In this document: piece by piece, positions 16,903 to 25,483 of the stretch
Numbering within the stretch: position 1 is the stretch's first letter
Layout: each line of letters opens with the position of its first letter
Origin: Rugosimonospora acidiphila
GTDB lineage: Bacteria > Actinomycetota > Actinomycetes > Mycobacteriales > Micromonosporaceae
DNA: 64,000 bases
Reading direction: 5' to 3'
Assembly: GCF_039543385.1 (NCBI RefSeq)
Contig: NZ_BAABJQ010000038.1
Coordinates: 16,759-80,758 of the forward strand
The notes under the pieces: generated by a model
The model's database searches: none
Told to the model about the DNA's origin: nothing
Seen by the model: only the letters and a program-made list of their open reading frames with translations
Program-made: the position numbers and the translations under genes

Positions 16903-18477
16903 GTGGAGGCGGGCGTGAACGACTCGGTACCGAGTGAGGAGTGGGTCTTCGCGGAGCGCTACCGCGTCGACGCGCCGATCGGTCGCGGCGGCATGGGCGA
17001 GGTCTGGAGCGGGTACGACCGGCAGCTCGACCGCCGGGTCGCGATCAAGCTGATGCACCCTGCCGCCACCCCAGCGGCACGCGCGGGCAGTGCCGAGGGC
17101 GGCGCCTTCGCCGAGGCGGCGGCGCTGGACCGGGAGCGGTTCCTGCGCGAGATCCGGACCACCGCCCGGCTGGAGCTGCCCGGCATCCCCGCCGTGTACG
17201 ACTTCGGCATCGAGGAGTCGACCGGCCGCATCTACCTGGTCATGCAGCTGCTGTACGCCCAGCCCCTCGCCGATCTGATCCGCTCCCGCGACTATCCGGC
17301 CGACCCGTGGCCGATCTCCTGGGCGGCGGCGATTGCCGCGCAGGTGGCCGCCACGCTCGTCGATGTGCACCGGGTGGACGTCGTGCACCGCGACATTAAG
17401 CCGTCGAACCTCATGGTCAGCGCGAGCGGGCTGGTGAAGGTCCTCGACTTCGGGGTGGCGATCCTCCAGGGCGCCAGCGCGCTGCCGAAGCTCACTCAGA
17501 TCGGCATGACCGTCGGCAGCCCGCCATACATGCCGCCCGAGCAGGTGCTCGGGAACCCGGTGGGCCCCGCCAGTGACGTGTACGCCCTCGGCTGCGTCCT
17601 GTATGAGATGGTGACCGGACGGGTCCCGTTCGTCGAGACGACGGCCCGCTCGTACCAGGACCACCACGTCAACACGCCGCCTTCGTCCCTGCGGCTGCTG
17701 CGCTCAGACGTGTCGACCGAGCTCGACGACCTGGTCGTTGCCATGCTGGCGAAGCGGCCCGCCGATCGGCCGGATGCCGAGACTGTCTACGACACGCTGC
17801 TTCCGCTTGTCCGGTCCGGTCCCGCCGACGCGTCGGACGACCGAGACCCACGAAGGCCGTTTCTCCGCCCGTTCGCACCCGCGCCGCGTCCCCCCGCCGC
17901 GGTGCCGGCCGCCCGCCCGCCGCGGGCGGCGCTGGCGCCGCTAACCATCGACGAGGCTTTGGACCTCCACGGTCGCGTCGCCCAGCTCGTCCAGGACTCG
18001 CAGCTTCAGCAGGCCATCGACGTGCTCGACGATGCCGTGGATCGGGCCGCTCACGATCGTGCGCTGCAACTGGAGATGCGGATCGAGCTGGCCACGACGC
18101 TGTACATGGCGGACGAGTTCACCCGCGCCGCGGCCGTGTTCGACGCCGTGCTGCCGAAGCTGGACGGGGGAGAGGACGTCGCGCTGCTGCGCTACTACGC
18201 GGGTGTCAGCCACGCGGAGACCGGGGACATCGACTCGGCGATCGAGTATCTGACCGCGTTCCTCGTCGACGCGAAGCCGGACGACCCGCTGTACCGGGAC
18301 GCGACGTACCAGCTCGGCATGATGCTGCCGGCAGTTGGTCGACCCGACGAGGGGCTGCGGTATCTCGAAGGACTGCGGCCAGTCCTCGCTGCGGAGTACG
18401 GCTCGGATTCGATACATTTGAAAGCGCTGGAACGACGGATTATCCAGATCCGAAACGAGATTACCGGCGGTCCTTGA
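16903..18477 (+). CDS. Ser/Thr protein kinase with C-terminal TPR-like repeats
   Basis: A 524-residue Hanks-type kinase. The glycine loop GRGGMGEVW is at residues 27-35, the catalytic lysine is in RRVAIKLM (Lys49), the catalytic loop is HRDIKPSN (near 165), DFG is near 185 and PYMPPEQ is in the activation segment. All essential residues are present. A Pro/Ala-rich linker (about 315-345) leads to helical TPR-like repeats to the end. There is no transmembrane segment, so it is cytosolic, unlike PknB-type receptor kinases. The start is GTG 16903, only 9 bases after hsdR. Its place inside the restriction operon suggests it phosphorylates restriction or GmrSD components or triggers a suicide response, as PglW and Stk2 do in other defence contexts. 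The target is not known. Confidence 0.88.
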   Translation: MEAGVNDSVPSEEWVFAERYRVDAPIGRGGMGEVWSGYDRQLDRRVAIKLMHPAATPAARAGSAEGGAFAEAAALDRERFLREIRTTARLELPGIPAVYDFGIEESTGRIYLVMQLLYAQPLADLIRSRDYPADPWPISWAAAIAAQVAATLVDVHRVDVVHRDIKPSNLMVSASGLVKVLDFGVAILQGASALPKLTQIGMTVGSPPYMPPEQVLGNPVGPASDVYALGCVLYEMVTGRVPFVETTARSYQDHHVNTPPSSLRLLRSDVSTELDDLVVAMLAKRPADRPDAETVYDTLLPLVRSGPADASDDRDPRRPFLRPFAPAPRPPAAVPAARPPRAALAPLTIDEALDLHGRVAQLVQDSQLQQAIDVLDDAVDRAAHDRALQLEMRIELATTLYMADEFTRAAAVFDAVLPKLDGGEDVALLRYYAGVSHAETGDIDSAIEYLTAFLVDAKPDDPLYRDATYQLGMMLPAVGRPDEGLRYLEGLRPVLAAEYGSDSIHLKALERRIIQIRNEITGGP

Positions 18478-18580
18478 GTCGGATCGTGGCGAACCACGTG
18501 CAGCCGGGCTGGCAGTCCAAGGCCCAACCGTCAAACCTAAGAACGATCGCGAACCCCTGTTGTGTGAGCCGAGGAGTCCG

Positions 18581-20683
18581 ATGGCCGTCACGCTGTACAA
18601 GGAGACGACGTATGGAGTCTCGCACTTGGTCGAGTCGATCCGGCGGGGCGAGATCGCTCTGCCGGACATCCAACGTCCGTTCGTGTGGCAGGCGACGAAG
18701 GTCCGTGACCTGTTCGACTCGATGTACAAGGGCTTCCCGGTGGGGTACCTGCTGTTCTGGGAGACCGGGGCGGAGCCGGGAGCGCGGCAGATCGGCGTCG
18801 ACACGAAGCAGTCTGTACCGCGGCTGCTGATTGTCGATGGACAGCAGCGCTTGACCTCGCTGTTCGCCGTGATGACGAACAACGTCGTGGTCCGAGACGA
18901 CTACAGCGAGGGACGGATCCGGGTCGCGTTTCGTCCGACCGATGGCACGTTCGCGGTCAGCGACGCGGCGGTTGAGAAGGATCCAGAGTTCATTCCCGAT
19001 ATCAGCGCCTTGTGGTCGGGTGCTGGCCGACGTGCCACGACCAAGCAGTACCTCGCCCGGCTCGGCAGTCGCCGGAAGGTCGACGACGCTGAGGAGGGGC
19101 GGTTGGAGGACGCGATTGACCGGCTCTTCAACTTGCAGAACTACCCGTTCACGGTCGTTGAGCTGTCGGCGGCGGTGGACGAGGAGCAGGTAGCCGAGAT
19201 CTTCGTCCGGGTCAACAGCGAAGGCGTTACGCTGGTGCAGGCCGATTTCATTCTTACCCTGATGTCCGTCTTTTGGGAAAAGGGGCGGCGTGAGCTAGAG
19301 GACTTCTGCCGGGACTGCAAGCTTCCGTCGTTGAGTGGGGCGTCGCCGTTCAACTGGTACATCCAGCCCAAGCCGCCCCAGTTGTTGCGGGCGACGGTGG
19401 CGCTGGGGTTCCGCCGGGCTGTGCTGAGGCATGTGTACACCCTGTTGCGTGGACGAGACTTGGACACGGGCCAGCCATCGCCCGAACATCGTGACCAGCA
19501 GTTCGCGGCGCTGGCAGCGGCGCAGCAGCAGGTATTGAACCTGACGCATTGGCATGAGTTCCTGCAGTGCCTGGAGCGGGCCGGCTTCCGCGGGGCCAAG
19601 ATGATCTCCAGCCAGAACGCGATCATCTTCGGGTACGCCATGTGGCTCATTGGTCGGGTGGACTACCGGGTATCGGTGTCCCGGTTGCGCGAGGTGATCG
19701 CGCGCTGGTTCTTTATGACTCAGACCACCTCGCGCTACTCCGGCACTTTTGAGACTCAGGTGGAGCGCGATCTGAGCCGGCTGTCCGAGGTGAAGCCGGG
19801 CGACGCGGACGGCTTCGTTACGGTCCTGACCCGGATCATCGATGGAACGTTGACGCCGGACTTCTGGCAGACCACGCTGCCCAACGAGTTGGCCAGTTCG
19901 GCGTCGAAGTCTCCGGCCCTGTTGGCCTACATTGCTGCGCTGAACATCCTCGATGCCGATGCGCTGCTGTCCACGGTGAAGGTGCGCAGCCGGCTGGATC
20001 CGGCGATCACGGCAAGGAAGGGCGTCGAGCGTCACCACCTCTTTCCGCGGGCGTACCTGCGTAGGTCAGGGGTCAACTCCACCCCACGCATCAACCAGAT
20101 CGCGAACATGGCCCTGGTCGACTGGCCAGAGAATGTCGCGATTTCCGACAAGCCGCCGGCCGAGTATTGGCCTGAGCAGTTGGCCGTGCGTCACCTGCCG
20201 CCGGCGGTACTGGCGGATCAGATGCGTTGGCATGCTCTGCCGGACAACTGGACGAAGCTGACCTACGACGAGTTCCTTGTGCAGCGTCAGAAGTTGATGG
20301 CTGAGGTGGCTCGGGAGGCGTTCGCCAAGCTCGCCGATCACAGCTACGCGCCGGCGTACCCGGTCGCGGGCCAGCCCGCTCCGGTGAAAGCAACCAACCG
20401 GGTTCACTACGGTGTGTCGGTCGCCGACCTGCTCGATGCCGGATCGTTAGCCGCTGGCGCCCTGCTCATCAACCTAACTGACGATGTTGAGGCCACGGTG
20501 ATCGGGGACGGTCGAGTCGAGTTCGACGGAACGGCCTACGATTCGCCGTCGGGGGCCAGCGACGCCGCCCACGGTGGGAGCACTAACGGGTGGCTCTACT
20601 GGCTGGCGGACACGAAGGAGGGCTTGCGCCCGTTGGCTGCCCTGCGCGACGAACTGCGGCAGCCGAGCGCTGATGAATCGTGA
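18581..20683 (+). CDS. GmrSD-like DUF262-DUF1524 nuclease fused to a RAMA domain
   Basis: A 700-residue protein. The N-terminal DUF262 (ParB/Srx-like NTPase) domain shows LPDIQRPFVWQ, GYLLFWE and the hallmark IVDGQQR (84-90). The C-terminal DUF1524 domain has the His-Me/HNH-type ERHHLFPRAYL (His485, His486) followed by an asparagine-rich NIAISD/EN pattern. This is the architecture of fused GmrSD/BrxU type IV restriction enzymes that cut modified DNA. Residues about 610-695 match the RAMA domain (VSVADLLDAGSLAAG ... GTAYDSPSGASDAA ... NGWLYW), predicted to recognise modified DNA. ATG 18581 has GAGG at good spacing. It is the last gene of the rightward operon, 103 bases after the kinase gene. 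Confidence 0.87.
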   Translation: MAVTLYKETTYGVSHLVESIRRGEIALPDIQRPFVWQATKVRDLFDSMYKGFPVGYLLFWETGAEPGARQIGVDTKQSVPRLLIVDGQQRLTSLFAVMTNNVVVRDDYSEGRIRVAFRPTDGTFAVSDAAVEKDPEFIPDISALWSGAGRRATTKQYLARLGSRRKVDDAEEGRLEDAIDRLFNLQNYPFTVVELSAAVDEEQVAEIFVRVNSEGVTLVQADFILTLMSVFWEKGRRELEDFCRDCKLPSLSGASPFNWYIQPKPPQLLRATVALGFRRAVLRHVYTLLRGRDLDTGQPSPEHRDQQFAALAAAQQQVLNLTHWHEFLQCLERAGFRGAKMISSQNAIIFGYAMWLIGRVDYRVSVSRLREVIARWFFMTQTTSRYSGTFETQVERDLSRLSEVKPGDADGFVTVLTRIIDGTLTPDFWQTTLPNELASSASKSPALLAYIAALNILDADALLSTVKVRSRLDPAITARKGVERHHLFPRAYLRRSGVNSTPRINQIANMALVDWPENVAISDKPPAEYWPEQLAVRHLPPAVLADQMRWHALPDNWTKLTYDEFLVQRQKLMAEVAREAFAKLADHSYAPAYPVAGQPAPVKATNRVHYGVSVADLLDAGSLAAGALLINLTDDVEATVIGDGRVEFDGTAYDSPSGASDAAHGGSTNGWLYWLADTKEGLRPLAALRDELRQPSADES

Positions 20684-20785
20684 ACGAGGCTTGGGCCGGA
20701 ACGCAGGACGGGGCTCCGATAGCCGGACTCCGTCGTACTCCACATCGATCAGTTGTGCCGGGGACGAGAAGAATCAGCGAGCGAT

Positions 20786-23700
20786 TTAGCGAACGAGGCC
20801 CTCGACAAGGCGAGCAACGTCTGCTGTTGTTGGATGCTTGCCAAGCTCGGTCCGTACGTGTCTGCGGAGGGTGATGAAGTTCTGCTGGTCGAGGGTCATC
20901 TTGGCGACGAGTGCGTGTTGTTGTTGGCCAAGGTTCGCCAGTAACCGGTGATCGGGGTTCGTGGAGTCGTACAGGGGGATGGGTAGTTTCCACAGGTGCT
21001 TGTCGATGTGGCGTTCGTCCTTGCCGTACGACATCAGGGGCCGGACCAGATCGGTGATGACCGGGCTGTTCAGGATAGCTGACAGGTAGTGGCCCTCGTG
21101 GGTTGAGGTAATCGTTGCCCAGTAGAGCGTGTGATCGATGACTGCGTAGGGGTCAGTGATGATGGCGGCGGTGACGTGCATGCCGGACTTGCCGTAGGCG
21201 AGGCGTAACGGTGGTGTGGGGAGCTGGGCGGTGAGCTTGCCTCGGAAGTCGAGTTGTTCGATCAGCGTCAGACGGGTGGTGCTTCTGTGCTCGTTCCAGA
21301 CGGACTCTGCGCGATGCCACCAATCGGCGAGACCGGGGTAGTAGTCGAGCTCGGGGCTCTCGGCGCTGAAAAGCTGCGAGCCGACGAGCGGCACGACTGC
21401 GTCCCGGGCGCCGAGAACTCGGTAGGGGAGAACACTTTCGCCCAAGAGCACGGGTCTGATGAACTCGGTTTCTACTACTCCTTCGAGACGGGGCAGATCC
21501 TTCCAGGGGAACTTCTCATAGCTGCTGCGGGCGGATCGTACGGCGCGTCGCCCCCCGCCCAAGCCGAGTGGTCCCGAGGATTCCGTTTCCACGAAGAAGA
21601 GGGCCCGCGGCACGATGGTGGCTCCCTGCGTGAATCGGGGCCCGTAAGGTGACCCGGTGGTTGTAGAGGCTTTGCCGTGATGGTCGCCGCGGTGTCGGCT
21701 GATGTGCTGCGCGACTGATCTCCAGGATCTCGCTGGTTGGGGCAGGTGTCCTGACCAGACTTCCGCGGCCGGCGCCGTCTTACGGTGTCGAGTCAGCGGG
21801 ATCCGGTTGCCCATGACGACGCAGCTTCCTCGGAGGAACAGGTGTGGCCGTAGCTTTCGTAGGTCCCAGGTCTCGGTGAAGGTGACGGCGGTGGGTTCGG
21901 CGGCGTCGTCGTACCATCCGGAGCGGAAGCCTGCGAAGTAGTCGCGGTCGAGGACGGCGTTGGGTAGCACGAACGCGAACGAACCCCCGGCGTTGAGGTA
22001 CAGCTGGATTGTGCGAGCGACGAAGAGCGCGGAGAGGTCCTGGTGGGTGGCGACCTGCCCGCCGTGCCAGAGGCCGCGGTCGCGCGAGAGCTTTTTGAAG
22101 ATTGTCTGCATGTCGATTGGCATGTGGCGGTACGACAGCCAGGGCGGGTTGCCGATCAGAACATCGACGCGGTTCTCTGGCATCGCGAGCCAGATTGGGC
22201 GGGCGAGGTTGCGGATGTAGTAGCTCCAGATATGGTTTCGGCTTTCGTCGTGCAGACGGCACATCGCTGCGAAGGTCTCACGGATCATCGGCTGGTCGTC
22301 GCTGGGGATGGCCATGCGGCGGAAGAGCGCCGTGAGGGACGGCACGGTGTTCTTGTCCCGTGGCTTGGCGGCGAGGTTGGCGAGGTTGGCGACGAGTCGG
22401 TCGAAGTGGTCGGGATCATCGAGGAGGTGCTGAGGGAAGCGTAGGAGATCGTCGAGGTAGCTGGCGCCGTGTCCAGCGTTGATCTTCAAGTGATCTTCCG
22501 TGAAGAGGTCGAGTTGTTCTCGCCACTGGATGCTGTCGCCGAGGTAGACGGGGATCGTGATCGGGCCCCTGCGTGGGTCGGTGAGTCGGTGACGGCCGAT
22601 GGCTAACAGGTAGGTCACCCGGGCGAGGGCCACGGCTACGGGGTGGAGGTCGACGCCGATGACCTGCCGGGGAAGCTGCGACAGGGCGATGTCCAGCGTT
22701 TCGCCAGCCTGCTCGGCGGCGTTCAGGTATCGACGTACCGCGTGGAAGAGGAATGTGCCGGAGCCGCAGGCGGGGTCCAGCGTTCGTTGCTGTAGAGGTC
22801 TGGTGACTGCGGTCTCGACGATGTGCTCGGCCAGCCAGTCTGGCGTGTAGTACTCGCCCATGCGTTTACGGGTGTCGGCGCCGATGATCGATTCGTAGAG
22901 TACCTTGAGGATGTCGTGGTCGACGTGTGACCAGTCGAAGCGGGCGACTCGGCGTGCCAGTGACTGTACGAACTGTGCGCCGCCGGACACCTCGATGGTC
23001 CAGTCGAAGAAGTCCTGCTCGACGACGCCGAGGATTCCTGCTTGTTCGAAGCGCTGTCCGGTGAGCAGCGTGGCGGGCTCCATGTCCATGACGTCGAGTC
23101 CGACGACGAGGTGCGCGATGATGTCGGCGCTGTTCATGAGCAGGGTGTGTTCGATGAACAGGTTGTCGTCGTCGACGAATTGTGTGCCGAGCGCGCTCTT
23201 CAGTAGATCAGCCCATAGTTTGCGTTTGAGTTGAACCGTCGCGGTGTCGGCGTTCTCGTGGTAGAGGTCCGCGAGCGTCGCACGGTCCAGTGCGTAGGAG
23301 GTGCTTGATGCTCCGAGGAGTTGACCGATCTCTGTGGGGGTTGGCGGGATGTGCTGCCGGGTTGCGAGGACGCCTTCGAGCCAATAGAACAATCCGAGGC
23401 CGTCGGGGTCGCGGGTGGCGAGGGTATGGCTGGTGACGAGGTTCAGGGTGGCGCCGCGCAGGTGATAGGCGTGCCAGTGGGCGCCATCGGTCAGGATGCC
23501 GACGTATCGCTGGCCTGTCTGCTGATTGCGTGATCGCACGTAGCCTGCGAGTTGTCGTACGGCGTCGCTTACGGCACGAGGGGTACCCAGGTTCTTCTTC
23601 ACCTCAACGACGGTGCGACCGAGTTCGATGTCGATCCGATGGCCACCACCCGCTGGCGCCTCTAGGTGGACGTCGAGGTCGTGTTCGAGAAGACCGAAGT

Positions 23701-23890
23701 CGCCAGCGAGCAGGAGTTGGCGGATGTCGGATTGGAGTGTGGCCTCGCTGCGAGGACGATCTCGGCTGACGATGGCAGTCAGTAGCGGTCGCAGCGACTC
23801 GGGAAAGCCGTCCAGCGGACGTGCCCGCGCTGTAGGGGAACCACGCCGGTGTCGAGCACCTTCGGCGTCGCCGCCATCGATGCCTCTCAT
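20786..23890 (-). CDS. Type IIG-like single-chain restriction-modification enzyme
   Basis: A 1034-residue fusion. The N-terminal nuclease has PD-(D/E)xK spacing: Asp87 in HRIDIELGR, then Glu96-Val-Lys98. The adenine methylase core has GEYYTPDWLAEHIVE, DPACGSGTF near residue 371 and catalytic NPPW near 580. The C-terminal third contains a target-recognition region (GKSGMHVTAAIITDPYAVID ... YLSAILNSP) and ends in helices. Such Eco57I/MmeI-type enzymes methylate one strand and cut at a distance from the site. It converges on the GmrSD-like gene with a 102-bp gap in which I see no clear hairpin. ATG 23890 gives a 30-residue basic leader; a later start is possible. Confidence 0.88.
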   Translation of the reverse strand: MRGIDGGDAEGARHRRGSPTARARPLDGFPESLRPLLTAIVSRDRPRSEATLQSDIRQLLLAGDFGLLEHDLDVHLEAPAGGGHRIDIELGRTVVEVKKNLGTPRAVSDAVRQLAGYVRSRNQQTGQRYVGILTDGAHWHAYHLRGATLNLVTSHTLATRDPDGLGLFYWLEGVLATRQHIPPTPTEIGQLLGASSTSYALDRATLADLYHENADTATVQLKRKLWADLLKSALGTQFVDDDNLFIEHTLLMNSADIIAHLVVGLDVMDMEPATLLTGQRFEQAGILGVVEQDFFDWTIEVSGGAQFVQSLARRVARFDWSHVDHDILKVLYESIIGADTRKRMGEYYTPDWLAEHIVETAVTRPLQQRTLDPACGSGTFLFHAVRRYLNAAEQAGETLDIALSQLPRQVIGVDLHPVAVALARVTYLLAIGRHRLTDPRRGPITIPVYLGDSIQWREQLDLFTEDHLKINAGHGASYLDDLLRFPQHLLDDPDHFDRLVANLANLAAKPRDKNTVPSLTALFRRMAIPSDDQPMIRETFAAMCRLHDESRNHIWSYYIRNLARPIWLAMPENRVDVLIGNPPWLSYRHMPIDMQTIFKKLSRDRGLWHGGQVATHQDLSALFVARTIQLYLNAGGSFAFVLPNAVLDRDYFAGFRSGWYDDAAEPTAVTFTETWDLRKLRPHLFLRGSCVVMGNRIPLTRHRKTAPAAEVWSGHLPQPARSWRSVAQHISRHRGDHHGKASTTTGSPYGPRFTQGATIVPRALFFVETESSGPLGLGGGRRAVRSARSSYEKFPWKDLPRLEGVVETEFIRPVLLGESVLPYRVLGARDAVVPLVGSQLFSAESPELDYYPGLADWWHRAESVWNEHRSTTRLTLIEQLDFRGKLTAQLPTPPLRLAYGKSGMHVTAAIITDPYAVIDHTLYWATITSTHEGHYLSAILNSPVITDLVRPLMSYGKDERHIDKHLWKLPIPLYDSTNPDHRLLANLGQQQHALVAKMTLDQQNFITLRRHVRTELGKHPTTADVARLVEGLVR

Positions 23891-24105
23891 GTGACGATCT
23901 CATCGCTGTAGGTAACTCGACGATAGTTCTGACTACTATCGGAAGTTAGACAGACGCGAAGGGTAGTCACGTTGGGTGGGATCGTCGACAATGAAACGTC
24001 GCGGCCTTACGAGACGTGGCGTCGCCTAGCGCTGCCGTCAAAAAATTAGTTTTGGCCCATGTGTACGGCGTTGTGTTCCAGCGACACGAACGGCGGGGAG
24101 TCGTC
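23891..24105. other. Divergent intergenic region between type IIG-like RM and Bell-like gene
   Basis: These 215 bp separate two divergent units and are relatively AT-rich at 23910-23960 (GATAGTTCTGACTACTATCGG), which includes the interrupted inverted repeat GATAGT...ACTATC. This could be a promoter or operator region. No gene is seen. Confidence 0.35.
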
Positions 24106-24534
24106 GTGATCGATGAGCAGGTGTTGAGCGCGATCGCGGTTGCGGTGTCGACCAAGGCTGTCGAGGGACTGGCCGAGGGCGGCAAGGCGACGTTCGCGAC
24201 GTTGGTGCGGCTGATTCGCCGACGGTTCCAGTCCAAGGCATCGGCACGGGAAGCGCTGGGCACGGCTGAGGTCAGCCCTGGCGATGCGGCACGGGTCGCC
24301 ACTCTGCGTGCGGAGTTGGCCCGGGTGATCGCTGAGGACCCCGACTTCGAGGCTGAGTTGCGCGAGATCTGGCGCGGGCTGGGGCCCTATCTGAACGGTG
24401 CCCGGGCCGAGGTGACCAATCGCGTGGTCGGCGACGTCAGTGGGAGTGTGGTGCAGGCCCGCGACGTTCACGGAGGGATCGCGATAGGTGCCCCTGGCCG
24501 CCAAGCGCCCGGGGGGCGATCGCTGAGCGGCTGA
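24106..24534 (+). CDS. Bell-like effector with C-terminal amyloid-type motif
   Basis: A 142-residue protein. An amphipathic/hydrophobic N-terminal helix (VLSAIAVAVSTKAVEGLAEG) is followed by a basic helix (LVRLIRRRF), a short linker, and a second helix pair (ATLRAELARVIAEDPDFEAE). This is the pattern of Bell-type, predicted membrane-active effector domains. Residues 109-127 form a motif GDVSGSVVQARDVHGGIAI that recurs, altered, at the N-terminus of the NB-ARC protein encoded 950 bp downstream. The start is GTG 24106 with CGGGGAG 6 bases upstream; the longer frame to 24016 lacks a ribosome site. By analogy with described NLR/Bell pairs, the NLR would nucleate amyloid folding of the tail and activate the Bell domain. 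Motif similarity is seen; function is inferred. Confidence 0.65.
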   Translation: MIDEQVLSAIAVAVSTKAVEGLAEGGKATFATLVRLIRRRFQSKASAREALGTAEVSPGDAARVATLRAELARVIAEDPDFEAELREIWRGLGPYLNGARAEVTNRVVGDVSGSVVQARDVHGGIAIGAPGRQAPGGRSLSG

Positions 24535-24659
24535 TGCCGCCCCGCGAATCGCTCCTGCTGTCCCAGGACACCGCTACAACTCGATTGTCCAGCTTATACG
24601 CTGCGTAGTAGCCTGTTCACCGCAGGCAGTCGGATATGTCGATGAAAGCGAGGGCCGTC

Positions 24660-24881
24660 GTGAAGCTGACCAGGCTCTACAAGGATCAGAGTTCGGGCGG
24701 GAACGGGTGCCCGACGGTTTACCTCGGGGACAACGGCGAGTTGGTTGTGCAGGGGCAGTTGGTGGACGGCGACACTTTCGCCGAGCTGGAGAACGTGCTG
24801 CCGGGTGAGGGTGCCGTGCGGATCGACCCGGTCGTGGTCCTCGGCGCGATCGAGCAGTACCGCGCGGCGGGGCAGCGGTGA
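24660..24881 (+). CDS. Small DUF6879-partner protein
   Basis: A 73-residue acidic protein starting KLTRLYKDQSSGGNGCPTV after the GTG at 24660, with GCGAGGG upstream. An in-frame ATG at 24642 is an alternative. Homologous small ORFs commonly precede DUF6879 genes in actinomycetes. The sequence has two short beta-like segments (TVYLGDNGELVVQGQLV) and a helix. It ends 7 bases before the next gene. The function is unknown; a toxin-antitoxin-like or regulatory pair with the DUF6879 protein is a guess. Confidence 0.7.
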   Translation: MKLTRLYKDQSSGGNGCPTVYLGDNGELVVQGQLVDGDTFAELENVLPGEGAVRIDPVVVLGAIEQYRAAGQR

Positions 24882-24888
24882 TCGACGG

Positions 24889-25449
24889 TTGACCCGCTCC
24901 TTCACCTCCCTCGACGACGAAGAGTTCAATCGGCTGTTCCGGGATTTCCGGTACACGGCATACCGGTTGGAGACCCTGCAGCGCTACGACGTGTCCTACG
25001 AGCAGGCTGAGTTCTCTCGCTTCCTGGCCGGCGAGCCCCGAGGGGAGTTCCCGGGTATCGGGGCGTGGTGCGAGACCGTCCGGGAAGCGGTAGCGGCCGG
25101 TAAGCGCATGCACCGGGTTCACGTCGTGGTGGATCCGCTGTCGGACTACGTGAGGTTCGAGTGCGGCTGGGCGTACGAGCACACAGTCGAGGCGGGCGAG
25201 GATGTCCGACTGGTACCCGTGGCCGGCAGGGACTGGCCGGAGGGGTTGCCGCACTACGACTACTGGTTGTTCGACTCCTGCGACCTGGTGGCGATGTACT
25301 ACGACGAGGCTGGCGCGTTCGTGTCCGGAAAGCTGATCACCGAGCCGGCCAAGGTGGTGGAGGCGAATCGGTGGCGGGACATGGCCGTGCACCTCTCCGT
25401 CCCTTATCGGCAGTACGCCACCGGACCTCAGCTCGCCGCTAATCCATAG
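24889..25449 (+). CDS. DUF6879 family protein
   Basis: A 186-residue protein matching the DUF6879 pattern: FNRLFRDFRYTAYRLETLQ near the start, RVHVVVDPLSDYVRFECGW in the middle, AGEDVRLVPV, DYWLFDSCDLVAMYYDEAG and WRDMAVHLSVPYRQY at the end. The likely start is TTG 24889; no better in-frame start lies close upstream. The family is frequent in Streptomyces and relatives beside small partner and XRE/DUF397 genes; its biochemistry is not established. Here the pair is inserted between the Bell-like effector and the NLR-like gene, all on the same strand. Confidence 0.75.
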   Translation: MTRSFTSLDDEEFNRLFRDFRYTAYRLETLQRYDVSYEQAEFSRFLAGEPRGEFPGIGAWCETVREAVAAGKRMHRVHVVVDPLSDYVRFECGWAYEHTVEAGEDVRLVPVAGRDWPEGLPHYDYWLFDSCDLVAMYYDEAGAFVSGKLITEPAKVVEANRWRDMAVHLSVPYRQYATGPQLAANP

Positions 25450-25483
25450 GCCTGATGCGACCTGGAGGGCAAGCATCGAACCC

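Noticed and set aside
13546..17667. 1373-residue open frame antisense to hsdR and the kinase gene
   Set aside because: It is a GC-skew shadow of well-supported genes, rich in Arg/Val/His/Gln, with no family motif.
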